Source: RGIG1959 sp045604545 (GTDB taxonomy: Bacteria > Bacillota > Clostridia > Oscillospirales > Acutalibacteraceae). From it: a stretch of DNA of 25,182 nucleotides. The notes below the pieces were generated by a model. That model worked only from the letters and a program-made list of their open reading frames with translations. It had not been told where the DNA came from and did not search any database. Shown here in pieces: positions 1 to 6,817 of the stretch. How positions within the stretch are numbered: the first letter of the stretch is position 1; each line of letters starts with the position of its first letter. The stretch covers positions 1 through 25,182 of the forward strand of contig JAZUOG010000012.1 in NCBI GenBank assembly GCA_045604545.1. The letters are read 5' to 3'. The position numbers and the translations under genes were made by a program.

Positions 1-2
1 CT

Positions 3-383
3 GTCGCGGGTGCGCCCGCCGTCATTCGCCGTGCCTTTAAGAAGGCACCAACCAAATGTGCAACGTATGTGATGGCGCTTGTTCTCAGCGTGGCGGCGGG
101 TTGTCTTACCTTCTGCACGGGCGGGGTGCATTTCGGCTATACGACCGATACGTTGTGTGTGCTGATCGTGGTGGCGTTGCCGCTCGTGCTGGAAGTGTAC
201 GGTCGCCTGCAAAAGCGGCTCGATCATCATCATTTCCCCGTGTTTGCTCTTTTGCTCGTTGCGACCGTTCTGGTCGGCGCGGCAGGCGCCCTGTTTTATG
301 CAAGCAGCAGTCCCATCGTCCAGAAATGGTATCCCCAGCTCCTCCCCACTTTGGAAAATGCCCTTGTATTCTGGAGATATTAA
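3..383 (+). CDS. C-terminal part of a membrane protein (5' end outside window)
   Basis: The reading frame is open from the first bases of the window to TAA at 381-383, and no ribosome site precedes the internal GTG/ATG at 69/72, so this is probably the 3' end of a longer gene. The visible 126 residues have a basic stretch (RRAFKKAPTK) followed by about three hydrophobic segments (roughly from YVMALVLSVAAGC, TLCVLIVVALPLVLEV and FALLLVATVLVGAAGALF), separated by short loops; one loop has an HHH run. I do not recognise a family. A terminator follows the stop directly. An alternative is a small complete protein starting at 69 or 72. Confidence 0.55.
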   Translation, partial: VAGAPAVIRRAFKKAPTKCATYVMALVLSVAAGCLTFCTGGVHFGYTTDTLCVLIVVALPLVLEVYGRLQKRLDHHHFPVFALLLVATVLVGAAGALFYASSSPIVQKWYPQLLPTLENALVFWRY

Positions 384-411
384 AAAAAACACCCGAAAGG
401 GTGTTTTTTTT
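382..411 (+). terminator. Rho-independent terminator of the first membrane protein gene
   Basis: The stem ACACCC/GGGTGT with a GAAA tetraloop (395-398) is extended by A8/T8 tracts. It starts one base after the stop codon and would end the upstream transcript. The A tract makes it potentially bidirectional. Confidence 0.9.
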
Positions 412-443
412 ATAGTGTCGTTTTTGGAAGTTCGCTTGTCCCT

Positions 444-512
444 TGTCATTCCGAACGCAGTGAGGAATCTAAAAAGATTGCCACGGGTGCGTTGCACACT
501 CGCGGGTGACAG
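444..512. repeat. MITE-like fold-back repeat, copy 1
   Basis: This element begins with TTGTCATTC, carries GAGGAATCT...AGATTGCCACGGG and ends with GGTGACAG. It matches the more complete copy at 4236-4312 in order and spacing. The termini are imperfect inverted repeats (TGTCATT / GGTGACA). It is non-coding and resembles the 'cattctgagcgaagcgaagaatct' type repeats common in Clostridia. No transposase is present, so mobility is only inferred from the structure. Confidence 0.65.
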
Positions 513-551
513 AGTTGGGTGCGGGATTTGCGGGCGGTCGTCATATAATCC

Positions 552-733
552 GTCGCGTGAAACGCGACTCCGAAATTTTTCATTATTCATAATTCATTTT
601 TCATTGCCCTTTTACAATCCGTCGGCGAAGCCGACTCCTTCACTCGCACGAAGTGCGAATTTCACTTGCCCGCAGGGCAAATTTCACCCGACCGCAGGTC
701 GGATTTCACCGAGCGCAACGCGCTCGATTTCAC
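552..733. repeat. Array of six short triloop hairpins with ATTTCAC spacers, array 1
   Basis: Six perfect small palindromes follow one another: GTCGCGT-GAA-ACGCGAC (552-568), GTCGGC-GAA-GCCGAC (621-635), TCGCAC-GAA-GTGCGA (644-658), TTGCCC-GCA-GGGCAA (666-680), CCGACC-GCA-GGTCGG (688-702) and CGAGCGC-AAC-GCGCTCG (710-726). The last four are separated or followed by the identical heptamer ATTTCAC (659, 681, 703, 727), giving a period of 22-24 nt. All stems differ in sequence but are perfectly paired with 3-nt loops. Between the first and second hairpin is an AT-rich run of TTCATT-like words (about 578-605). The array lies between convergent gene ends and runs into a bidirectional terminator. 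It is not CRISPR, since the 'spacers' are conserved and the variable parts are palindromes. Confidence 0.9.
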
Positions 734-735
734 TG

Positions 736-766
736 AAAAAGGCACCCGTTTTTCGGGTGCCTTTTT
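736..766 (-). terminator. Bidirectional terminator after the dockerin protein gene
   Basis: The stem AAAAAGGCACCCG / CGGGTGCCTTTTT with a 5-nt loop has a T tract on both strands. It lies 30 nt beyond the stop codon of the minus-strand peptidase gene and can also stop plus-strand transcripts that have passed through the hairpin array. The same arm occurs at 4543-4555. Confidence 0.9.
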
Positions 767-795
767 CTATAGGGTGCCTTTTTCATATGTGTCGC

Positions 796-3105
796 TTATT
801 TTACCAAAATATCGAGCAACAGGTCACGGGCATCTTCGGTGGAGATGTCGCCGTTGGCATCAAAATCCGCGGCGGTGACCTGAGCGGTATCCAAAGAGGT
901 CCCACCGTTGACGATGTGCAACAGGATCTCGCGCACATCGGCGGTGCTCACGCCGCCGTTGCCGTTGACATCGCCGAATATGGCGAGCGTGTATTCGCAA
1001 AGCAATGTGCCGCCGTTGACGACCTTGACGGTCAATCCCGTCTTCGCCGCACCGCTTGTGACTTCCGTGTCGCCGTCATACAGCTTGATATACTGTGAAT
1101 GATTCATGCCGTTTTTCGCATCGGCAACGGTGATGTCCGCCTGCTTGCCGAGAAGCACCTCGGTTTCGGGATCGAGTGTGTAGTTGTCGTTTGTGATGTC
1201 GACACTGCCCGTCCACGAGCCGGATTTCACAATTGAATCCGTAAACGCGTGCGCGACGGGCGCATCGCTCAGCTGGCACATGCTCAGTTTCGCCTTGCCG
1301 TTGCCGCGAAGCTCCACCATCACCGATTTGACGACCGATTTGCCGTCAGCGGGCAGGATGTTGTTCCACGTATACATACCGAGGATGTTGAACGATTTCG
1401 TAAACTGGCAGGACGGCAGACCGTTGTCGGGATAGGTGTCAAAGCCGAACTGCGGATAGTAGTCATCACGCAGGGACACGCGACGGTCACCTTCGGAAGT
1501 GGACACGATCGCATACACATCGAAATAGGTGTCGGCAGACGCGGACACGATCCAGTAGGGATAGGTTTCGGGAGCATAGGTCGCCTGCGGTTCAAAACCG
1601 ACCGCATAGCCACCCGTGCCTTCCATCGTCAGCACGCCGCTGTCATAGGTGTAGCTGCCTGCCGCACCCGCCGTCGGTGCCTGCACGATGGTGTCGGGAT
1701 TCATCAGATTGGTGTGGCTCTGTGCGCCCGTGAAGCACACTGCGTTCAGCGTTACGAGGCTATCCGTCCCGCCGACCACAAAGAAGCGAAGCGCCTCGAT
1801 GTTGACGATGCTGTTTGACGGCATCGAGTAATTCGCATACAGATAGTTGCCGACGTTGGCAACGATCGTATAATTGCCGGGGGCAAAGTCCTCATCGGTG
1901 CCGTTTGCAATCTGCGACACGCGCACCTCATGCGTCACATTGTTGGCATCGCGGAAGATCAGGTCGACACCAAGATACGCCGTCGATGTGTGGGAGATGT
2001 TCAGATAGGGCGTTTTGGACATGTCGACGCTGGTCTGATAGGTACACAGCATGTTCGGCCAGTAATAGCCGTCGCCGCCCTTGTACATATCCACGCCGCC
2101 GGAGACCCCGTTGAAATAGGGATAGACCCAGTGAGCGACACCGTTTCCGTCGGTGATCGAATCTCTGGTTGTGTTGGTCGTTGTGGGCATATAGTCGGTC
2201 GACTGCGGCCACTGGACCGCTTTCCACTCCGCATGAAGCTGGCGGTTTGCCCAGATGCCCGTGGTATCAAACGCGAACAGCCAGCCGTTCTCGTCGTACC
2301 AGCCGAGGAATTCAAAGCCGTCACGAACAGGTGCACCCGGGTTTTTGGCGTACGCGCCCTCTTCGACCGTTTGCTTGGCAACGGCACTGCCGCCGCGGGA
2401 GTCGAACGTGACGCTGTATTTGGTCGTTTGCGTCTGGTTGTTGATGACCGTACCCGTGCGGGACAGCAAGCAGAACCAGTCGAGCTTCAGCTTGCCCGTG
2501 CTCAGTCTGGACTGGGTGACCCATGCGTCACCGTTGCCCGTGCCGCGCGCGGTGGTCGGGTAACTGTCGTAGACATGGAAATAGTTGGTGGAGGAATCGT
2601 AGCCGACGATCGCAATGAAGTGACCGGGGACGTGACCGATCGCCACGCCGCCGTTTGCCAGATGATTCTTCAGCGTCGTCGAGGACGCACCCTGCCAGTA
2701 GCCTTCGTTGGTCGAGCCGCAGTTGACCGTGAAGCCGTAGGTCGCGCCGTACTTCGCCTGCAGACGAGGATAGATCGTCATGCGATAGGTGCCGTCATGG
2801 GACGAGCCGGGGTTATACCCGCCGATGGCATGACCCCACGAAGCCACCTCCGTCACGCTCATCGTGTTGCCCGTAAGGTAACCGACCGCGTTGACAATGG
2901 CAAACATACCGCAGCCCGTGTCGTACAGCGTGCCGCTGCCGTAGGTATAGCTCTTCCACTTGGTCAGATTCTGCAACACAAGCTTTGTCGGAACGACCGA
3001 TGCCGCCGAAGCCTCAGGCGCCGCCACACTCAGCGCACCCGTCAGCATCAGCAGAGCCAGCAACAGCGACAATATTCTTGTTGCGGTTATTTTCATCGTT
3101 TTCAT
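796..3105 (-). CDS. Secreted C39-like cysteine peptidase with InlB-type repeat and dockerin
   Basis: This is a 769-residue exported protein. The start is the ATG at 3105, because AGGCGGAG lies at normal distance before it; the upstream TTG at 3123 precedes that site. Residues 1-34 form a signal peptide ending in EASA. Residues about 40-215 look like a C39-like/papain-fold peptidase domain, with Gln45, Cys65 in DTGCGMFAIVNA, His162 in GHFIAIVGYD and Asp180 in VYDSYP as the likely active site. Residues about 230-296 form a Listeria-Bacteroides (InlB B) repeat with the FLGWYDENG and HAEWK motifs. A long domain of unknown type follows (about 300-700). The last 60 residues are a type I dockerin with two calcium-binding duplicated segments (GDVNGNGGVSTADV and ADFDANGDISTEDA). 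It should attach to a cohesin scaffold outside the cell; no scaffoldin is nearby. The substrate cannot be told from sequence. Confidence 0.88.
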   Translation of the reverse strand: MKTMKITATRILSLLLALLMLTGALSVAAPEASAASVVPTKLVLQNLTKWKSYTYGSGTLYDTGCGMFAIVNAVGYLTGNTMSVTEVASWGHAIGGYNPGSSHDGTYRMTIYPRLQAKYGATYGFTVNCGSTNEGYWQGASSTTLKNHLANGGVAIGHVPGHFIAIVGYDSSTNYFHVYDSYPTTARGTGNGDAWVTQSRLSTGKLKLDWFCLLSRTGTVINNQTQTTKYSVTFDSRGGSAVAKQTVEEGAYAKNPGAPVRDGFEFLGWYDENGWLFAFDTTGIWANRQLHAEWKAVQWPQSTDYMPTTTNTTRDSITDGNGVAHWVYPYFNGVSGGVDMYKGGDGYYWPNMLCTYQTSVDMSKTPYLNISHTSTAYLGVDLIFRDANNVTHEVRVSQIANGTDEDFAPGNYTIVANVGNYLYANYSMPSNSIVNIEALRFFVVGGTDSLVTLNAVCFTGAQSHTNLMNPDTIVQAPTAGAAGSYTYDSGVLTMEGTGGYAVGFEPQATYAPETYPYWIVSASADTYFDVYAIVSTSEGDRRVSLRDDYYPQFGFDTYPDNGLPSCQFTKSFNILGMYTWNNILPADGKSVVKSVMVELRGNGKAKLSMCQLSDAPVAHAFTDSIVKSGSWTGSVDITNDNYTLDPETEVLLGKQADITVADAKNGMNHSQYIKLYDGDTEVTSGAAKTGLTVKVVNGGTLLCEYTLAIFGDVNGNGGVSTADVREILLHIVNGGTSLDTAQVTAADFDANGDISTEDARDLLLDILVK

Positions 3106-3143
3106 GGTATCTCCGCCTTTCAAAGACCGATATCTACTCTAAT

Positions 3144-3171
3144 AATATAACAACCTGCCGTGTTATGTCAA
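3144..3171 (-). promoter_or_regulatory. Sigma-A type promoter of the dockerin protein gene
   Basis: On the minus strand TTGACA (3171-3166) is followed after 16 bases by TATATT (3149-3144), 39 nt before the ATG at 3105. The match to consensus is strong. It is divergent from the asparaginase promoter. Confidence 0.7.
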
Positions 3172-3217
3172 TTATTCTTGTGCGTTTTTACAATTTTGCT
3201 GTTTTTTTGTGCAAAAC

Positions 3218-3228
3218 CGTGGTATAAT
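3218..3228 (+). promoter_or_regulatory. Extended -10 promoter of the asparaginase gene
   Basis: TGGTATAAT is a perfect extended -10 (TATAAT at 3223-3228). The -35 region is only T-rich (about 3200-3205). The start codon lies 31 nt downstream of the -10. Confidence 0.65.
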
Positions 3229-3258
3229 GACTGTACGTTGACAAAGGGGGGCAGTTTC

Positions 3259-4170
3259 ATGACCATCACCACGATTTTTACGGGCGGCACCATCGGCAGT
3301 GCCGTCAGCGGCACGCACATTTCGCTCGATGACAGCTCGCGTTTTGCGCTGATCGACGGCTACCGCCGACAGCACGGCGATGAGGTGACGTTTTTCACCC
3401 GCTCCCCCTATACCATTCTCAGCGAAAATCTGTCCGCCGATGCGATCAACGCGCTTCTCGACGCGGTCGCCGAAGAAGAAGCGGGCGACTCCGACGGCAT
3501 CGTCGTCACTCACGGCACCGACACGCTCGCCTACACGGCCGCGGCACTCGCCTTACGGTTTCCGAAGCCGCGCTGTCCGATCATCGTCGTGTCGGCGAAT
3601 TATCCCCTTGACGATCCCCGCACCAACGGTCATTCGCACTTTGAGGCGGCGGTATCCTATATCCGCGACAAGCTCCCGCCGCTGACACTGGTCGCTTACC
3701 GCAATCCGCACGAGAACGCCGTCACGCTCCATCACGCGGACAGCATCTATCTCCAACCCGAGCTTGCCGAAGAGGTCATCGGCATGACCGCCCCTGCTGC
3801 CGTTTTCGCCAACGGACAGGTGCAGGCGATCGACACCTTGCCGCGTGACAGAGACCCGATGACGGCGCATTATCCCGCCGACTCCAAGGTACTGGTCGTC
3901 ACCGCCGTGCCGGGAATGGGGTATCCTTACGACCTCGGCGGCATCAAAGCGGTGCTGTTCCGCCCCTATCATTCGGGAACGCTTCCCACCGCCGCTCCCG
4001 CGCTGACGGCGTTTTGTCAAAAGGCAACGGCACACGGTATCCCTTTGTATATTTCGGGCACGGGACAACCGGCGGATTATGAGTCCACCGCTGTTTTTGA
4101 GGCGCTCGGCATCACCCGCTTGCCGAAATGCACCCTTGCCGCCGCCTATATGCGTCTGTGGGGAATGTGA
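3259..4170 (+). CDS. Asparaginase-family amidohydrolase
   Basis: A 303-residue protein of the L-asparaginase/amidase fold, predicted to hydrolyse L-asparagine to aspartate and ammonia in the cytoplasm (no signal peptide). The N-terminal nucleophile motif FTGGTIGS places the catalytic Thr at residue 11, and THGTDTLAYTA (84-94) supplies the second Thr-Asp pair (Thr87, Asp88); both are hallmarks of the family. The protein is shorter than typical AnsA enzymes (320-340), and the middle region (NYPLDDPRTNGHSHF) is diverged, so substrate preference is uncertain. The start is the ATG at 3259 after GGGGGGC; an in-frame upstream extension has no ribosome site and would overlap the promoter. The gene stands alone. 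Confidence 0.85.
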   Translation: MTITTIFTGGTIGSAVSGTHISLDDSSRFALIDGYRRQHGDEVTFFTRSPYTILSENLSADAINALLDAVAEEEAGDSDGIVVTHGTDTLAYTAAALALRFPKPRCPIIVVSANYPLDDPRTNGHSHFEAAVSYIRDKLPPLTLVAYRNPHENAVTLHHADSIYLQPELAEEVIGMTAPAAVFANGQVQAIDTLPRDRDPMTAHYPADSKVLVVTAVPGMGYPYDLGGIKAVLFRPYHSGTLPTAAPALTAFCQKATAHGIPLYISGTGQPADYESTAVFEALGITRLPKCTLAAAYMRLWGM

Positions 4171-4235
4171 TGCAGGGCGCGTGTGTTGGCGAAATATCGG
4201 CGGCGGTTTTGCTCTTGACAAGATTGCCGCCCCTA

Positions 4236-4312
4236 CCTTGTCATTCTGAGCGAAGCGCAAGAATCTTTTCGCAAAGATTGCCACGGGCGCTTATGCGCCC
4301 TCGCAATGACAG
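4236..4312. repeat. MITE-like fold-back repeat, copy 2
   Basis: The core is bounded by TGTCATT (4240-4246) and its inverse AATGACA (4305-4311), a 7-bp perfect terminal inverted repeat. Inside are AATCTTTTCGCAAAGATT and GGGCGC-TTAT-GCGCCC hairpins. It aligns with copy 1 at 444-512. Like copy 1 it lies 40-115 nt before a hairpin array at a convergent gene end. It has no coding capacity. Confidence 0.75.
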
Positions 4313-4426
4313 ACATCGTGCGCCGTTTGCGGGACGGGACTACCTACAGGTCGCCGTCCCCTACATTGTCGGCGCGGTGATGCGATATTTCCCGAAATCC
4401 TACGGCGGGTGGCCTTCATACAATCC

Positions 4427-4540
4427 GTCGCGTGAAACGCGACTCCTTCACGTTGCGACAGCAACATTTCACTTGCCCGAAGGGCAAATTTCACCCGACC
4501 GCAGGTCGGATTTCACCGAGCGCATCGCGCTCGATTTCAC
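4427..4540. repeat. Array of five short triloop/tetraloop hairpins with ATTTCAC spacers, array 2
   Basis: Hairpins: GTCGCGT-GAA-ACGCGAC (4427-4443), GTTGC-GACA-GCAAC (4452-4465), TTGCCC-GAA-GGGCAA (4473-4487), CCGACC-GCA-GGTCGG (4495-4509) and CGAGCGC-ATC-GCGCTCG (4517-4533). The ATTTCAC heptamers lie at 4466, 4488, 4510 and 4534. From 4473 to 4555 it matches 666-748 of array 1 over 83 nt with two differences, C673/A4480 and A718/T4525, both in loop centres. It ends in the same terminator stem. Confidence 0.9.
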
Positions 4541-4542
4541 TG

Positions 4543-4572
4543 AAAAAGGCACCCGAAAACGGGTGCCTTTTT
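4543..4572 (-). terminator. Bidirectional terminator after the uridylyltransferase-like gene
   Basis: AAAAAGGCACCCG-AAAA-CGGGTGCCTTTTT ends two bases before the complement of the TAA at 4575-4577. It serves the minus-strand gene and can also stop plus-strand transcripts coming through the hairpin array. Confidence 0.9.
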
Positions 4573-4574
4573 CC

Positions 4575-5507
4575 TTATTTCCACAGCGGGGCGGGGTATT
4601 TGCCGTTTTCGGTCATGTCGGCGATGGCGTTGATGACCATGTCGTGATCCTCTTTGTAGGTCATGCCGTACCACTTGTCGGAGGTGGTCATAACGGTCGC
4701 GTCGCAGGTGCCGTTTTTCATCAGCGTATCCACCGCAAACGGGAGATAGAACTCCGCTTTGGCGACGTTCGCGTTCGGATCGGCGGCAAGCTCATCGAGG
4801 AAGCTCTTGAACAGCGCCTCGAAATGATCGAGAATGGACGCGGGGAAGCCCCAACAGTTCATCGACACGACGGTGTCGCGGGTGAGCGGCTCCCAGGTCT
4901 CGCCGTCCTCGGTGAAGGCGGGCTCGCCGTCACGCCACTCGATGCGGGTGCGCTCGGTGATGGAGGTAAGCAAGTGGTTTTCGTCGGTGACGCACACGCC
5001 GCGGGATACGTGACCGTTTTCGGTCAGCGTGTTCTCGAGACGGTAGCCGACCATCGTGACATGCTCCTTGTCGGTGTCCTTTTCCTTGTTGAAGAAATCG
5101 GCGATCAGCTTGAAGCATTCCGCGCCGTAATAGTCATCGGCATTGATGACGGCGAAGGGCGTGGTGACCACACCTTTACAGCACATAATGGCGTGACCCG
5201 TGCCCCACGGCTTTTCGCGTCCCTCGGGAACGGTGTAACCCTCGGGCAGACGGTCAAGCTCCTGATAGACATAGTCAACGGGAATGTATTTGGCAAGGTT
5301 GTTGCCGATGTTGGCTTTGAATTCCTCTTCGATGGCTTTCTTGATGATAAAAACGACCTTGCCGAAGCCTGCCTGCTTGGCGTCATACGCCGCATATTCG
5401 ATCAGCTTTTCGGCATTCGGGCCGACGGGAGTGATTTGTTTGAGACCGCCGAAACGACTGCCCATACCTGCCGCCATGACGACGAGAGTCGGTTTCACGT
5501 TGTTCAT
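4575..5507 (-). CDS. Sugar-phosphate nucleotidyltransferase, probably UTP-glucose-1-phosphate uridylyltransferase type
   Basis: A 310-residue cytoplasmic nucleotidyltransferase of the NTP_transferase fold. The nucleotide-binding loop is VVMAAGMGSRFGGLKQ (residues 9-24, GxGxRxGxxKQ). GTGHA (102-106) and INADDYYG (121-128, metal-binding Asp) are the other conserved elements. The KQITPVG segment fits enzymes that activate hexose-1-phosphates. The start ATG at 5507 has GGAGG 8 nt upstream. It is transcribed divergently from galE, so a role in supplying UDP-glucose for epimerisation is likely. The nucleotide (UTP versus dTTP) and sugar are inferred from context, not read from the sequence. It ends two bases from a strong terminator. 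Confidence 0.8.
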   Translation of the reverse strand: MNNVKPTLVVMAAGMGSRFGGLKQITPVGPNAEKLIEYAAYDAKQAGFGKVVFIIKKAIEEEFKANIGNNLAKYIPVDYVYQELDRLPEGYTVPEGREKPWGTGHAIMCCKGVVTTPFAVINADDYYGAECFKLIADFFNKEKDTDKEHVTMVGYRLENTLTENGHVSRGVCVTDENHLLTSITERTRIEWRDGEPAFTEDGETWEPLTRDTVVSMNCWGFPASILDHFEALFKSFLDELAADPNANVAKAEFYLPFAVDTLMKNGTCDATVMTTSDKWYGMTYKEDHDMVINAIADMTENGKYPAPLWK

Positions 5508-5536
5508 AATTATTCCTCCGATGTGTTAAAAAATGG

Positions 5537-5564
5537 TTGCATGTAAGAAAAAATCAGGTATAAT
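5537..5564 (+). promoter_or_regulatory. galE promoter
   Basis: TTGCAT (5537-5542), a 16-nt spacer and TATAAT (5559-5564). The -10 is part of the near-palindrome GTATAATAAAAGTATAC (5558-5574), so a minus-strand -10 for the divergent uridylyltransferase-like gene may overlap it. Confidence 0.65.
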
Positions 5565-5639
5565 AAAAGTATACACCATTGCTCTGAAAAAAGAAAGACC
5601 TAATTTTTCACCAATTTACGAAAAGGAGACTTGTACACC

Positions 5640-6656
5640 ATGGCTATTCTTATCACCGGCGGTTGCGGCTACATCGGCAGTCACACCTGCATCGAAATGC
5701 TGGCGGCAGGCTACGACATCGTCGTCATCGACAACTACTACAACTCCAAGCCCGAGGCGCTTGCCCGCGTCAAGGAGCTGTCGGGAAAGGACTTCCCGTT
5801 CTATGAGTGCGACATTCGCGACGCCGACGGTCTGCGCGCGGTGTTCGGCAAGCACGACATCGAAGCGGTCATTCACTTCGCGGGTCTCAAAGCGGTCGGC
5901 GAATCGGTCGAAAAGCCGCTGATGTATTACGACAACAACGTGTACGGCACGCTTGAGCTGTACCGCGTGATGAAGGAGTTCGGTTGCAAGCGCATCATCT
6001 TCAGCTCCTCCGCCACCGTCTACGGCAACGACAACGTCTCCCCCTTGTGCGAGGATATGCGCACGGGCGGTTGCACCAACCCTTACGGCAGAACCAAGTT
6101 CGTCATTGAAGAGATCTTCAAGGACATCTGCGTGTCCGACCCCGAATTCAGCGCTGTTCTTCTGCGCTATTTCAACCCCGTCGGCGCTCACGCGAGCGGT
6201 CGCATCGGCGAGGATCCCAATGGTATCCCCAACAACCTGATGCCCTTCCTTCTCCAAGTCGCCATCGGCAAGCGCGAGTGCCTGTCGGTGTTCGGCAACG
6301 ACTATGACACCCCCGACGGCACGGGCGTGCGCGATTACATTCACGTCGTCGACCTCGCGAAGGGTCACGTCAAGGCGGTCGCGTTTGCGATGAACCAGAC
6401 GGGTGCCACCCCCATCAACCTCGGCACGGGCGTCGGCTACAGTGTGCTGGATATGGTCAAGGCGTTTGAAAAGGTCAACGGCGTGCCCGTTAACCACAAG
6501 ATCACCGCCCGCCGTCCCGGCGATATCGCCACCTGCTATTCCAATCCCGCCAAAGCCAAAGAACTGCTCGGCTGGGAAGCGGAAAAGACCCTTGAGGATA
6601 TGTGCCGCGACTCCTGGAAGTGGCAGTCCCAGAATCCGCAGGGCTACGGCGAATAA
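5640..6656 (+). CDS. galE: UDP-glucose 4-epimerase
   Basis: A 338-residue extended short-chain dehydrogenase that interconverts UDP-glucose and UDP-galactose (Leloir pathway; also a source of UDP-galactose for cell-surface glycans). The Rossmann motif is GGCGYIGSH (7-15). The catalytic Ser124 lies in SSSATVYG, and Tyr149 and Lys153 form the YGRTK YxxxK motif. HFAGLKAVGES and RYFNPVGAH are GalE-typical. The ATG at 5640 is chosen because AAAAGGAG (5621-5628) is 11 nt upstream; the TTG at 5631 would be too close to it. Length and motifs are normal, and the gene looks intact. Confidence 0.95.
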   Translation: MAILITGGCGYIGSHTCIEMLAAGYDIVVIDNYYNSKPEALARVKELSGKDFPFYECDIRDADGLRAVFGKHDIEAVIHFAGLKAVGESVEKPLMYYDNNVYGTLELYRVMKEFGCKRIIFSSSATVYGNDNVSPLCEDMRTGGCTNPYGRTKFVIEEIFKDICVSDPEFSAVLLRYFNPVGAHASGRIGEDPNGIPNNLMPFLLQVAIGKRECLSVFGNDYDTPDGTGVRDYIHVVDLAKGHVKAVAFAMNQTGATPINLGTGVGYSVLDMVKAFEKVNGVPVNHKITARRPGDIATCYSNPAKAKELLGWEAEKTLEDMCRDSWKWQSQNPQGYGE

Positions 6657-6669
6657 AGACAGCGATATC

Positions 6670-6755
6670 CGCGACGGTGTCGCGAGTAATATTTGCCCTG
6701 CAGACAAGGGATATATCGCCTGACGGCGATGTGAAGGAGTCGCGTTTCACGCGAC
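6670..6755 (-). repeat. Hairpin array 3, inverted orientation, variant spacers
   Basis: Read on the minus strand this begins with the same GTCGCGT-GAA-ACGCGAC hairpin followed by TCCTTCAC (6755-6731) as array 2. Next come ATCGCC-GTCA-GGCGAT (6730-6715), spacer ATATCCC, a degenerate TTG...CAA hairpin (6707-6693), spacer ATATTAC and CGCGAC-ACC-GTCGCG (6684-6670). The heptamer spacers are diverged (ATATNNC instead of ATTTCAC), so this looks like a subfamily. It lies in the galE 3' untranslated region. Confidence 0.75.
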
Positions 6756-6774
6756 GGATCGAATAAAGACCATT

Positions 6775-6805
6775 CACAGGCGGCAGATTGCCGCCTGTGC
6801 TTTTT
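6775..6805 (+). terminator. Terminator between galE and the MFS gene
   Basis: A perfect 11-bp stem CACAGGCGGCA / TGCCGCCTGTG with loop GAT is followed by C and T5. The T run abuts the ribosome site AGGAGGAA (6806-6813) of the next gene, so the structure also sits in the leader of any transcript that reads through. Confidence 0.9.
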
Positions 6806-6817
6806 AGGAGGAACCGC

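Noticed and set aside
69..383. Complete small gene starting at GTG 69 / ATG 72
   Set aside because: There is no ribosome site and the frame is open to the window edge with a plausible basic segment before the first helix, so a partial gene is more likely.
644..733. Possible CRISPR array because of 22-24 nt periodicity
   Set aside because: The constant parts are 7-nt linkers and the changing parts are perfect palindromes. There is no 25-40 nt repeat with unique spacers and no cas gene.
1930..3150. 406-codon open frame opposite the dockerin protein
   Set aside because: Low-complexity Arg/Val/Asp-rich translation with no ribosome site. The opposite strand carries a signal peptide, peptidase and dockerin.
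4128..5546. 472-codon plus-strand frame running through the hairpin array and opposite the uridylyltransferase-like gene
   Set aside because: It begins inside the asparaginase gene and reads through non-coding repeats and a terminator. The minus-strand gene has all family motifs.
5616..6707. 363-codon minus-strand frame opposite galE
   Set aside because: galE has intact motifs, ribosome site and promoter. The antisense frame has none.
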